From positions 226,414 to 290,413 of the forward strand of contig NZ_LYWZ01000028.1 in assembly GCF_001661965.1 (NCBI RefSeq): a DNA stretch of 64,000 bases. The letters run 5' to 3'. This document shows, piece after piece, positions 52,406-61,603 of the stretch; position 1 is the stretch's first letter; every line of letters begins with the position of its first letter. The notes below the pieces were generated by a model. That model saw only the letters and a program-made list of their open reading frames with translations, ran no database searches and was not told the DNA's origin. A program made the translations under genes and the position numbers. Origin of the DNA: Croceicoccus mobilis. Lineage in GTDB: Bacteria > Pseudomonadota > Alphaproteobacteria > Sphingomonadales > Sphingomonadaceae.

Positions 52406-54734
52406 TCTCGTCAACTTCACCCGCGGCAGCCAGCTCCTCGGGCATTTCGGCTTCATGTTTGCCGCGGGCCTCAAGGGACCCCTGATCGTGACACTCCTGG
52501 TCGTTCTCGGGCTGGTCTATTGGGACGTAAGCAGCGCGCTAGATGACTACCAGGTCTACCTCCTGTGGATGCATGCCTATGCCTCTGGCTATGCCTTCAT
52601 GGAGTTCGATCCGGACAAGCTTGTGAACCTCAAGCTGGCCGATGGTAGCCTCGTCGCATTTCCCATTTCCGTGGTCACCGATTACCCGCCGATGCGCGAA
52701 GCGGTCGCGCTTTTCCGGAGTGCGGTGATCAGCGCCTTGTGGCTTGCAGGGTTCATTCTTGCGCCGCTCTGCGCGCTTTTCTGGTGGGTTGCCGAACGCT
52801 TCGGCGAGAAGTCGAAACAAAAGAAGCATGTGCGCGGAGCCGAGCTCGCTACCTTGCGCGACCTTAGCCGCGAGATCGCTGCGCACAACCGCGATGCCCG
52901 TTCCCGCGAATATGGCGATGCTTTGGGCTGGCGCTGGCGTCTGGCCGGGTCGGCTTCGCTGCGGAATGCGGGCTTCTATTCACCCGCGCATCTCGCTGGT
53001 GTCAGCTGGCCATGGCGGCTTGAGCAGAGTCATGCGATGCTTGTTGGCACAACCGGGACAGGCAAGACCGTTGTCCTAACTGAACTCACCAGGGAGATCC
53101 GCGAACGGGGCGAACGCGCGGTCATTTTCGACCTTACCGGGGCCTTTGTCGAAACCTTCTACGATCCCGAGCGCGATGTTATCCTCAACCCGCTCGACGC
53201 GCGCTGTCCCGCCTGGAGCGTCTTCAACGATTGCTCCACGCGTGCCGAATTTCATGCCGCAGCAGAGTCGCTCGTCCCGCATGATGGGGGCGGCGCCGAA
53301 CAGTTCTGGGTGCTCGCCGCGCGCACGCTGTTCGTCGAGACCTGTCTAAAGCTCGCCGAAGCAGGGCGGGGCACCAACGCCGCGCTGGCCCACGAACTCA
53401 TGAACGCCGATCTCTCCGATCTGCACCGTCTCGTCGAAGATACCATGGCCGGTCCCATCAGCACGCCGAGCGCGGCGCGCATGGCGGAATCGGTGCGTGC
53501 AGTGTTCAATGTCAATGCCAAGGCGCTCCAGATGCTGCCCGAAGACGGGAAGCCCTTTTCGGTCCGCGAGTGGATCAATGGGGCAGGAGGACCGGGCTCG
53601 ATCCTGTTCCTGTCTGCCCGCTACATCGACATGAGCGTGCTCTCGCAGTTGCTCACGCTGTGGCTCGATACCGCGATCAATACGCTGATGGCGGGCCAGC
53701 GCTCGCGGGACATCAGGCTCTGGTTCCTGATCGACGAACTGGGCGCCCTGCATCGTCTCCCTTCACTCGAAAAGGGCCTCCAGACCGCGCGCAATTTCGG
53801 GGGCGCGATCGTCACCGGGATTCATGCCTTTGCCAAGCTCAAGGATGTCTACGGTGAGAACATGGCGATGACCCTCTCCTCGCTTGCCCGCACCAAGCTG
53901 ATCCTTGGCACAGCAGATCGCGAGACCGCCACCTGGTGTTCCGATATCATCGGCCACCGCGAGGTTCGCGAGATGGAGGAAGGTTACAGCTACGGCTACA
54001 ACAATGCGCGTGACGCGGTGAGCCTGACGCCCCGGCGCCAGGTCGTTCCGTTGCTGCTTCCTGACGAGCTGATGAAGCTCAAGAACCTTCATGGTTTCAT
54101 CAAGTTTCCCGAAGGATTTCCGGCGGCACCCGTGGTTCTCGCACCGCGCAACTGGCCTCGGGTAGCCGAAGGCTTCATTCCCCGCGATATGCCGAAGCCA
54201 CCGCCGCAGACCCGGCACTCTGATGGTAAAGATGGAGCAGGGGGCGGTGCCGGAGCAGCCTCTGAAACAGGCGACAATGATGGTGATCCTCGCCGGATGA
54301 GGGACGCGCACGATCGCTCCGACAGCGCTGAAAAGAAAGCCGACAAGGAAGACAAAAAAGAACTGCGCCGGACCCGTCGCAGCAACAAGGGCGATCAGGC
54401 TCGACCGGACCAGACAAGCAAGCGTCGCGATCCGAATGCGCGAGGGAAAAAGGCGACATCGGACCCTCAGCGGCCGGCTCAATCCGAACTCCCTCTGTCT
54501 TCGAAAGCTGAGGAGCACCGCGGCATGGAGCAACGGGCTGTGCCTTCCGCCAGATCCGATATTCCCGATCCCGCAGCGCATCAGCGAGCACAGGTCGCGC
54601 GCGGCAAGGCCGACCAGAGGCTCCAGGAAGAGCAGCAGAAGTCGCTGCTTGGCGGTGCAGCGAAGCAGGGTCGCGATGCCGATCAGGGGCAGGACCATGG
54701 TCACGATTACGGGGACTTCGATCCGGATATGTGA
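52392..54734 (+). CDS. traD: Type IV coupling protein TraD
   Basis: A 780-residue conjugative coupling ATPase. Two N-terminal membrane helices (about residues 22-42 and 115-137) precede the AAA domain with Walker A MLVGTTGTGKTVVLTELTREI (about 217-237) and Walker B LWFLIDELGALHRLPSLEKGLQTARNFGG. The C-terminal 170 residues are charged, Lys/Asp/Arg-rich and probably contact substrates. It delivers the relaxase-DNA complex to the secretion channel. Two adjacent Met codons are possible starts. The relaxase gene follows after about 50 bases. Confidence 0.93.
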   Translation: MMKHNLVNFTRGSQLLGHFGFMFAAGLKGPLIVTLLVVLGLVYWDVSSALDDYQVYLLWMHAYASGYAFMEFDPDKLVNLKLADGSLVAFPISVVTDYPPMREAVALFRSAVISALWLAGFILAPLCALFWWVAERFGEKSKQKKHVRGAELATLRDLSREIAAHNRDARSREYGDALGWRWRLAGSASLRNAGFYSPAHLAGVSWPWRLEQSHAMLVGTTGTGKTVVLTELTREIRERGERAVIFDLTGAFVETFYDPERDVILNPLDARCPAWSVFNDCSTRAEFHAAAESLVPHDGGGAEQFWVLAARTLFVETCLKLAEAGRGTNAALAHELMNADLSDLHRLVEDTMAGPISTPSAARMAESVRAVFNVNAKALQMLPEDGKPFSVREWINGAGGPGSILFLSARYIDMSVLSQLLTLWLDTAINTLMAGQRSRDIRLWFLIDELGALHRLPSLEKGLQTARNFGGAIVTGIHAFAKLKDVYGENMAMTLSSLARTKLILGTADRETATWCSDIIGHREVREMEEGYSYGYNNARDAVSLTPRRQVVPLLLPDELMKLKNLHGFIKFPEGFPAAPVVLAPRNWPRVAEGFIPRDMPKPPPQTRHSDGKDGAGGGAGAASETGDNDGDPRRMRDAHDRSDSAEKKADKEDKKELRRTRRSNKGDQARPDQTSKRRDPNARGKKATSDPQRPAQSELPLSSKAEEHRGMEQRAVPSARSDIPDPAAHQRAQVARGKADQRLQEEQQKSLLGGAAKQGRDADQGQDHGHDYGDFDPDM

Positions 54735-54782
54735 CGCTCAACCGGGGAGGGGACGAGGGCCAAGAGAAAGTGATCCCAGCCC

Positions 54783-57695
54783 ATGCTTTCCGTCGCCAAT
54801 GTCCGCTCGCCTTCGGCGGCGGCGAGCTACTTCGCATCGGACAATTACTACGCGAGCGCCGATGCCGACCGCTCGGGCCAGTGGGTGGGCGAGGGTGCAA
54901 AGCGCCTTGGTCTCGATGGCAAGGTCGAGGCCCAAGCGTTCGATGCGTTGCTGCGCGGCGAGCTGCCCGACGGCAGCAACGTCGGCAATCCCGGACAGGT
55001 ACACCGTCCGGGTACAGACCTCACCTTCTCCGTCCCCAAGAGCTGGTCGCTGCTGGCACTTGTGGGGAACGACGAGCGGATCATCGCCGCCTACCGCGAA
55101 GCCGTCCTCGAAGCGCTGGACTGGGCTGAGAAGAATGCGGCCGAGACCCGGATGGTGGAGAAAGGCAAGATCGTAACGCAGGCCACCGGGAACCTTGCGA
55201 TCGGCCTGTTCCAGCACGACACCAACCGCAACCAGGAGCCGAACCTCCATTTCCACGCGGTCATCGCCAATGTCACGCAAGGCAAGGACGGGAAGTGGCG
55301 TACGCTCAAGAATGACCGGCTCTGGCAGCTCAACACCACGCTCAATACTATCGCGATGGCGCGCTTCCGTGTCGCGGTCGAAAAGCTCGGCTATGAGCCG
55401 GGACCGACCCTCAAGCACGGCAATTTCGAGGCGCGCGGTATCACCCGCGAACAGGTCATGGCGTTCTCGAGCCGCCGCCAGGAAGTGCTCGATGCGCGGC
55501 GCGGTCCTGGTCTTGAAGCAGGCCGCATCGCCGCGCTCGATACGCGCGCCAGCAAGGACACGATCGAGGACCGCGAAACCTTGGGCAAGCTCTGGAGCGA
55601 AACCGCGAAATCGATCGGGTTGGACCTCGCGCCCTTGGTCGAGCGGGCCCGGACCCGTACACTGAAACAGTCGATCGAAACTGGCAGGTTCGGCTCGCTT
55701 GTCGAGCGCGGGCGCGCATGGCTGGGACGCTTCGCCGCGCATGTCAGGGGCGATCCGGCTGATCCGCTTGTGCCCAAGTCGGTCCTCAGACAGGACCGTG
55801 AGACGATCGCAGCGGCACAGGCCGTCGCTTCGGCGGTGCGTCATCTTTCGCAGCGCGAGGCTGCCTTCGAGCGCACCGCGCTCTACAAGGCTGCGCTCGA
55901 TTTCGGGTTGCCAGCGACGATTGCTGATATCGAGAAACGGACCCGCGCCTTGGTGCGCTCTGGCGAGCTCATAGCAGGGATGGGAGAGCACAAGGGCTGG
56001 CTCGCCTCGCGTGACGAGGTGCTGACCGAGCAGCGGATCGTGTCCGAGGTTGCCGCCGGCAAGGGTGCGAGCTCATCTGCAGTTGAGCCGAAAAGCGCGA
56101 CTGATCGTGTCCAGGCCGCTGCAATGACAGGGCAGGGGTTCCGTCTCAACGAGGGTCAGCTCGGGGCGGCGAAGCTGATCCTGACGTCCGAGGATCGAAC
56201 GATCGCGGTCCAGGGAATTGCAGGGGCCGGCAAAAGCAGTGTTTTGAAGCCCGTCGCCGCGGTGTTGCGCGACGAGGGCCGCCCGGTCATCGGGCTCGCG
56301 ATCCAGAACACGCTCGTCCAGATGCTCGAACGCGACACCGGTATAGCCTCGCAGACGCTGGCCCGGTTCCTTGGTGGCTGGAACAAGCTGCTCGACGATC
56401 CCGGTAACGCGGTGCTGCGTTTGGAGGCAAAGGCAGCGCTGAAGGACCATGTGCTCGTGCTCGACGAAGCATCGATGGTCTCGAACGAGGACAAGGAAAA
56501 GCTCGCCCGCCTTGCCAATCTGGCTGGCGTTCACCGCCTGGTCCTGATGGGGGACCGCAAGCAGCTCGGCGCAGTCGATGCGGGCAAACCTTTCGCGCTC
56601 CTGCAGCGGACGGGTATGGCAAGCGCTGAAATGGCGACCAACCTGCGCGCCCGCGACCCTGTCGTTCGCGAGGCGCAGGCAGCAGCGCAGGCGGGTGATG
56701 TGCGCACGGCGCTGCGTCACCTGCAGCCGCACACGGTCGAGGGCAGGGGCGATGGCGCGCTGGTCGCTGCTGAGACCTGGTTAGCGCTCGACAAGGACGC
56801 CCGTGCGCGGACATCGATCTACGCCTCGGGCCGTGCAATCCGCTCAGCGGTCAATGCTGCTGTCCAGCAAGGACTTCTCGCCAATGGCGAGATCGGTCCG
56901 GGCAAGGCCGAGCTCGGAGTGCTGGACCGCGTCAACGCGACCCGCGAGGAGCTGCGACATCTCTCGGCCTATCAGCCTGGCCGGGTTCTCGAGGTCTCGA
57001 GAAAGCAACAGGCCCTGGGACTGTCAGCGGGCGAGTATCGTGTCCTGGGACAGGACCGGAAGGGCAGGCAGGTCGAAGTTGCGGACAAGCGCGGCAAGCG
57101 GTTCCGGTTCGATCCCGCGCGGATCAGGGCAGGGAAGGGCGACCAGAATCTGACCTTGCATGAGCCGAGGAAGCTCGAGATCCATAAAGGCGACCGGATC
57201 CGATGGACCCGCAACGATCATCGCCGCGGCCTCTTCAATGCCGACCAGGCCAGGGTGGTTGCCGTTGTTGGCGGGAAGGTCACTTTCGAAACTTCCAAGG
57301 GAGACCAAGTCGAGCTCAAAAAGGACGATCCGATGCTGAAGCGGATCGATCTTGCCTATGCGCTCAACGCCCACATGGCGCAGGGTCTGACATCCGATCG
57401 CGGCATAGCCGTCATGGACAGCCGCGAGCGCAACCTGTCGAACCAGAAGACGTTCCTGGTGACGATCACGAGGCTTCGCGATCACCTGACACTGGTCGTC
57501 GACAGTTCGGACAGGCTCGGAGCAGCCGTGGCACGCAACAAAGGCGAGAAGGCCTCGGCCCTCGAGGTCACCGCACAGGTGGTTGCGACAGAAAAGAATA
57601 ACGGCGAACTTGATCGGCCAAAACCGGAAGAGGCCAACAAGGCCGAAAAGGAACTCGCCCGAAGCAAGAGCAAGACGCTGGATTTCGGGATTTGA
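54783..57695 (+). CDS. traI: MobF-family conjugative relaxase (TrwC/TraI-like)
   Basis: A 970-residue protein, close to TrwC in length. The relaxase domain starts MLSVANVRSPSAAASYFASDNYYASADA with candidate catalytic tyrosines Y22/Y23. The three-histidine metal site is GLFQHDTNRNQEPNLHFHAVI (H145, H156, H158). The helicase half has Walker A AVQGIAGAGKSSVLKPVAAVL (about 477-497), VLVLDEASMVSNED and the late motif AHMAQGLTSDRGIAVMD. It nicks at oriT and unwinds the transferred strand. traD is directly upstream. Confidence 0.93.
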   Translation: MLSVANVRSPSAAASYFASDNYYASADADRSGQWVGEGAKRLGLDGKVEAQAFDALLRGELPDGSNVGNPGQVHRPGTDLTFSVPKSWSLLALVGNDERIIAAYREAVLEALDWAEKNAAETRMVEKGKIVTQATGNLAIGLFQHDTNRNQEPNLHFHAVIANVTQGKDGKWRTLKNDRLWQLNTTLNTIAMARFRVAVEKLGYEPGPTLKHGNFEARGITREQVMAFSSRRQEVLDARRGPGLEAGRIAALDTRASKDTIEDRETLGKLWSETAKSIGLDLAPLVERARTRTLKQSIETGRFGSLVERGRAWLGRFAAHVRGDPADPLVPKSVLRQDRETIAAAQAVASAVRHLSQREAAFERTALYKAALDFGLPATIADIEKRTRALVRSGELIAGMGEHKGWLASRDEVLTEQRIVSEVAAGKGASSSAVEPKSATDRVQAAAMTGQGFRLNEGQLGAAKLILTSEDRTIAVQGIAGAGKSSVLKPVAAVLRDEGRPVIGLAIQNTLVQMLERDTGIASQTLARFLGGWNKLLDDPGNAVLRLEAKAALKDHVLVLDEASMVSNEDKEKLARLANLAGVHRLVLMGDRKQLGAVDAGKPFALLQRTGMASAEMATNLRARDPVVREAQAAAQAGDVRTALRHLQPHTVEGRGDGALVAAETWLALDKDARARTSIYASGRAIRSAVNAAVQQGLLANGEIGPGKAELGVLDRVNATREELRHLSAYQPGRVLEVSRKQQALGLSAGEYRVLGQDRKGRQVEVADKRGKRFRFDPARIRAGKGDQNLTLHEPRKLEIHKGDRIRWTRNDHRRGLFNADQARVVAVVGGKVTFETSKGDQVELKKDDPMLKRIDLAYALNAHMAQGLTSDRGIAVMDSRERNLSNQKTFLVTITRLRDHLTLVVDSSDRLGAAVARNKGEKASALEVTAQVVATEKNNGELDRPKPEEANKAEKELARSKSKTLDFGI

Positions 57696-57788
57696 AGGGC
57701 CGCTATGTGCCAGATTTTCTGACGAATTGGGCCCGGCAGCTGATCCGTGTGGTGCTTACACGCGAACGGCCGGATTTCGGAACCGCTC

Positions 57789-59003
57789 TCAGATCGCAAG
57801 AGTCTTGCGATGCCTCTCAATCGCGCTTCGCACGTCATCGGGGAAGGGCAGGTGTCCGCTTTCGCTGCTCCAGGCGTCGTCGAACTGTGCAACGACATCC
57901 TTCGCTGTCGCGGTGATCAGCTTGGCAGGCAGCCTTGCCTTGTCGGCGATCGCTTCGAGTTCATCATAGGTGTAGGACGCCCACTCGCGCGAGCTATGAA
58001 ACTTGAGCGCAGCATCGTCGCCTGGGATATAGGCGAGCGTCGAAAGCAGGTCATAGGCAGGTGCCAGCAGCGCGTTGCGCCGGTCCGGATAAATCAATGA
58101 CCAGTTCTTGAGGTGCATGTCGCCATTGCCGATCAGCACCGAGTAGGTGAGCCGGCGGACGAATTCGACCACGCTTTGTTCGTCGGTCTCGATCGCCAGG
58201 ACACTGAGAATCTGGCGGTAGCTCGCATTCTCGTATTTATCGTCTGCAAAGACACCGAACACCTGGGCGAAGTCTTCGGTGTGCACGGGTCCCTCTTCCC
58301 CCCGGTCGAAGCGCCGGATGGCAAAAGCGGATTTTCCGTAGCGGGTGATGCCTTCGGGTATGCCATCGATCTGATCGAGAGGCACAAGGTCGATTTCAGG
58401 TACGTCGATCCCGATCTTTGCTGCCAGTTTCATCGCTGCGAATTCAGCCTCGGGCACGTCCGGATGTCTCGCAGAGGGCAGCTTGACGATCCAGTCGCCG
58501 CCGCTGCCTGTGACTGGGATCGTCAGTCCGCCATTCTTGCCCTGGGCTTTGATAGCCGAGAATTTGAGTTGCACGCCGGCAAGCGAGAAGCGCAGCGCGC
58601 GCTCTGCCTGCTTCCCCGCCGCTTCTTCATCTAGCTCGTCGGCCTCCGTTTCCTCGGCATCGACGGCGACGGCGCGCACTGCGCCGGGAAGATCGTGTCC
58701 GAGCTGTGTGAGAAGGTGGTACTCGCGCACGGCTTTCACGCCCGCGCGGCGGGCCAGATAGTCGCGAAGCGTGCCTTCGGGAAGGAGGTTGGAGAAGAAC
58801 GGCTCGATTTTCGTTCGATAGCTGCGTGTGTCCGCAATGATTTCGCCGTTCGCGTCCTTGTAGGCCAGCGACAGCGTCGGCCGCTCCTGGTCGGAAAGGT
58901 AGACTTCGTCGAATGTGAAGATGCTCGCATCTCCATCGAGGCGCGCAATGGTTCCAACGCGCGTCTTACCCAGAAAGATATCGAGAGCCGCTGCGTCGAT
59001 CAT
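57789..59003 (-). CDS. hipA: HipA-family serine/threonine kinase toxin
   Basis: 404 residues. The N-terminal subdomain (TFDEVYLSDQERPTLSLAYKD...FFSNLLPEGTLRDYLARRAGV) and the kinase core match HipA. The regulatory Ser lies in FSLAGVQLKFSA, the catalytic Asp295/Asn300 in LIGNGDMHLKNWSLI, and the metal-binding Asp in APAYDLLSTL. HipA proteins phosphorylate aminoacyl-tRNA synthetases and cause dormancy. The ATG overlaps the antitoxin stop by four bases, so the antitoxin is translated first. It converges with the relaxase gene. Confidence 0.92.
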   Translation of the reverse strand: MIDAAALDIFLGKTRVGTIARLDGDASIFTFDEVYLSDQERPTLSLAYKDANGEIIADTRSYRTKIEPFFSNLLPEGTLRDYLARRAGVKAVREYHLLTQLGHDLPGAVRAVAVDAEETEADELDEEAAGKQAERALRFSLAGVQLKFSAIKAQGKNGGLTIPVTGSGGDWIVKLPSARHPDVPEAEFAAMKLAAKIGIDVPEIDLVPLDQIDGIPEGITRYGKSAFAIRRFDRGEEGPVHTEDFAQVFGVFADDKYENASYRQILSVLAIETDEQSVVEFVRRLTYSVLIGNGDMHLKNWSLIYPDRRNALLAPAYDLLSTLAYIPGDDAALKFHSSREWASYTYDELEAIADKARLPAKLITATAKDVVAQFDDAWSSESGHLPFPDDVRSAIERHRKTLAI

Positions 59004-59623
59004 GTGGCGTCGTCCTCAAGCCGGTAAGCAGGCCGTCTGCGGGCACTACCTCGATCGATTGCGTGAACCTGCAGGTTTCTGACGTGTTGGAGTGCCCGTG
59101 TGGATGCCGCGACCTGTTGGGCGAGTTTCTTCCTTCCCTCTTGCTGCTCAAGCGCCCAGCCGAGATCCTGGAGATGCTTTTTCAGATGAGCGACGGGCTG
59201 CAAGGCTTGCTCGATGGCTTTGAGCGTTTCGGGAGTGAAATTAACGGCCTGGATATCCTTAAGTGCGCTTTGAAGCTCGGTCACTTCGGTGACGCTCGGA
59301 TAGCTCTCCCGTACTCGCTCGGCGAACCGGTTGGTTTCGGCAATCGTTGCGAGCGTTCGGCTTGTCTCGCTTCTTTCGCGCTGTGATCGCAAAACGCCTT
59401 CGATCGCCGGTACGGTCTTTCGAGGCACAAGCTTCAGCTCGAGGTCGAGCGCGCGCGCTATTTCGACAAGGCTGGAAATCTGTAGGTCTACATTGCCACC
59501 TTCGATTTTGGAGATATGGCTTTGAGGCAAGCCCACCCGCTCACCCAGCTCTTTCTGGGTAAAGCCTTTTGCTATCCGAGCCGCTTTGATGCTTGCGGCG
59601 ATGTCTTCGATTGCCGTACTCAT
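59000..59623 (-). CDS. hipB: HipB-like XRE antitoxin with long C-terminal extension
   Basis: 207 residues. An N-terminal Xre helix-turn-helix (IKAARIAKGFTQKELGERVGLPQSHISKIEGGNVDLQISSLVEIARALDLELKLVPRK) is followed by a helical region of about 130 residues. Typical HipB is only about 90 residues, so this is an extended form. It should neutralise HipA and repress the operon. The upstream region has a cluster of GCATAT motifs. The tail includes a Gln/Lys-rich coiled segment. Confidence 0.85.
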   Translation of the reverse strand: MSTAIEDIAASIKAARIAKGFTQKELGERVGLPQSHISKIEGGNVDLQISSLVEIARALDLELKLVPRKTVPAIEGVLRSQRERSETSRTLATIAETNRFAERVRESYPSVTEVTELQSALKDIQAVNFTPETLKAIEQALQPVAHLKKHLQDLGWALEQQEGRKKLAQQVAASTRALQHVRNLQVHAIDRGSARRRPAYRLEDDAT

Positions 59624-59635
59624 AAATAGGTTTCT

Positions 59636-59745
59636 GCATATGCTGATCGACTGTTATATATTTTAGCATATACGATCATCCGTGAGAATAGCAAGGAAAA
59701 TATGCAAAGACATATATGGTCGGCTTTACATATGTCATTGCATAT
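59636..59745 (-). promoter_or_regulatory. Cluster of GCATAT half-sites: candidate HipB operator region
   Basis: At least five occurrences of GCATAT/ATATGC or the related palindrome ACATATGT lie in 110 AT-rich bases directly upstream of hipB: GCATATGC at 59636, GCATATAC at 59666, ATATGC at 59700, ACATATGT at 59728 and GCATAT at 59740. The spacing is irregular. Autorepression by the HipA-HipB complex is the likely use. Confidence 0.5.
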
Positions 59746-59953
59746 CCTAGACGGAGATTGGCGGGCATAAAGCGGGAGCAGTCGTCACTTCGCAGAACCT
59801 TTTTCGGATTTTTTCTCCCGATCCTTTGATGACAGAGCTTTCGCCCAGAGGCCTGCCGATCAGTCAGGAGCGCCAACGGCGGCAATGCGCCCCATTTTCT
59901 GCCGTTCTGCTTGAGCGCATCGGGTCCCAAAAGCTGCCGCTGAGAGCATGCCG

Positions 59954-60793
59954 CTATGTGCTCGAGGTCAGCAGGCGCGCTCGTCCGTCGTAAATATGAA
60001 AGCGTATCCAGCCATCTCGTCGAGTGGTGATGACGCGGCGCAGCGTCCCGTTGTGTTCGATGCCGCGTGCACGGTGCCGATATAGCGCGATGGTTTCTTG
60101 CGTTGCGTGCTGGATACCGCAGTCCGAGACCACAAAGATGTCTGGTTGTAGACCGGTCCATTCGAACAACTCGGGACAGTACCCATTGTAGCGACCGTGG
60201 TGCGACGCCACAAAGACGTTAATGTCGTGCATTTCTCGGCGAAAGTCAGATCGATCAAGAAGGCGCAGCCAACCTTCCCTCTCCATGTCACCGCCGTACA
60301 ATATCGAGAAGCCCGGTATGCCTAGCCGGCCCGGCCAGCGCATCACCAGCACCAGGCTGAGGTTGTTCTCGTCTTCGAAATCGTAAGGATAACTGTTCCA
60401 GAATATCCTGCATGTCATCCCATCGAAGGCGGCAAGTGAACCCGCTGGCTGGTTGAAATGCATTGTCATGTCGACGAGCGATGCGATGCCGGCGCCCATG
60501 CCCCCAGATGCCTTTAATCGGTAGAGTTCGTTGCCCGAGACTGTTGGGTTGCGGGTGAGGCAGCCAATGTCGACGGTCTCCAGCAGCCGAGGTAAATCGC
60601 TAGCATGGTCTTCGTCGCAGTTGGTAATTACAAGTTCGTCGAGCCAACGGACTCCACGACGAGCCAACATTTCAGAAGGTCGCCAACCCGTACCTCCATT
60701 GTGCCCACAGTCGATCAACATGTGCGCGCCGGAGTCGCTTGAGATCAACGAACATTGGCCATGCGCGACGTTGAAGATTTCAAGGGTCGCCAC
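59954..60793 (-). CDS. MBL-fold (ComEC/Rec2-like) hydrolase
   Basis: A 279-residue protein. The ordering IFNVAHGQCSLISSDSGAHMLIDCGHNGGTGWRPSEML, then DELVITNCDEDHASDLPRLLE and later SILYGGDMEREGWLRLL and NVFVASHHGRYNGY, is that of ComEC-type beta-lactamase-fold domains. The metal motif has Asn-Cys-Asp-Glu-Asp-His rather than HxHxDH, a variation common in this branch. Substrate unknown; related proteins act on nucleic acids or nucleotides. Start is GTG. The 14-base overlap with the patatin gene upstream implies a functional pair. The 210 bases downstream hold nothing recognisable. Confidence 0.75.
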   Translation of the reverse strand: MATLEIFNVAHGQCSLISSDSGAHMLIDCGHNGGTGWRPSEMLARRGVRWLDELVITNCDEDHASDLPRLLETVDIGCLTRNPTVSGNELYRLKASGGMGAGIASLVDMTMHFNQPAGSLAAFDGMTCRIFWNSYPYDFEDENNLSLVLVMRWPGRLGIPGFSILYGGDMEREGWLRLLDRSDFRREMHDINVFVASHHGRYNGYCPELFEWTGLQPDIFVVSDCGIQHATQETIALYRHRARGIEHNGTLRRVITTRRDGWIRFHIYDGRARLLTSST

Positions 60794-61545
60794 CGCTGCT
60801 GTTCCTGACGGGATCGCCGACTGCCTGTTCGCGCGACGACCAGTATTGCTTGACCAGTGCCCGGGTTACTTGTTCACCGCGTTTGGAGAGACGGTCGATC
60901 CATTCCTCGGGCATGGCTGAAAAGTCGGTCGGATAATCTGCAACGTCCTCCGCGGTGACGAGATCGGCCGGGGCGTGAGTGAGCAGGCTGTCCTTCTGAT
61001 CGATATAGGGGAGAAGGAATGTCTCGATTTCCCCTCCACGCTGGAGATCATAGAGCCGGTTCATGGCGAAGTTCTGAGCGCGTGCATGAACACTTTCGAA
61101 AGCGGCTTTTAGCCTTGAGACCATAAATGCAGGGCGCGCGGCGTGTTTGAGCCCATACCCAGCGCGGCACGCGATAATGCGCGGATAGTCCGCGACGTGA
61201 AGACTGATGGTTGGGTCTCGCCCGGGCCAAAGCGGCGCGAGGGCGAGGTTGTCATACACGCCCCCGTCCGTGAGGATCACTCGGTGGCATTCGGCGACAT
61301 CGTTCTTGGTGAACGTGAGCACTTCGTCTAGCGGCGGTAGCGCCGCCGGATAGGCGGCCGACGCTGAGACCGCGTGCGCGATCTCCATGTCTTCGGGCGC
61401 TGCAGAGCCGAAGTGCCACGATCCGACGGCATCGGCCGCGAAGTAGAACGCCGATTTGGTCTGAAGCTCGCAAGCGACGATGATGAGCTTCGGTCGATTG
61501 AGAACGGCGGAGCAATATTCGACCACGGTAGCGGCGGGATAGTCC
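60780..61545 (-). pseudogene. Patatin-like phospholipase, 5' part removed by IS21 insertion
   Basis: The reading frame is open from the IS boundary to its stop and encodes the C-terminal 255 or so residues of a patatin-like protein. Visible landmarks are AHAVSASAAYPAALPPLDEV and VILTDGGVYDNLALAPLW, in which Asp-Gly-Gly supplies the catalytic Asp of the Ser-Asp dyad. The N-terminal GxSxG nucleophile region is absent, and would lie on the far side of the IS beyond this window. The open frame suggests recent interruption. It is coupled to the MBL-fold gene by overlap. Confidence 0.75.
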
Positions 61546-61603
61546 TGCTGCGGGCGGCGTAAAAGTCGTCCACCTTGAAGCCTTTCTGCCGAGTCAGGGA
61601 GGT

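Noticed and set aside
59676..60161. 161-codon minus-strand frame between hipB and the MBL gene
   Set aside because: It overlaps the 3' half of the MBL-fold gene in another frame and has no ribosome site or motif.
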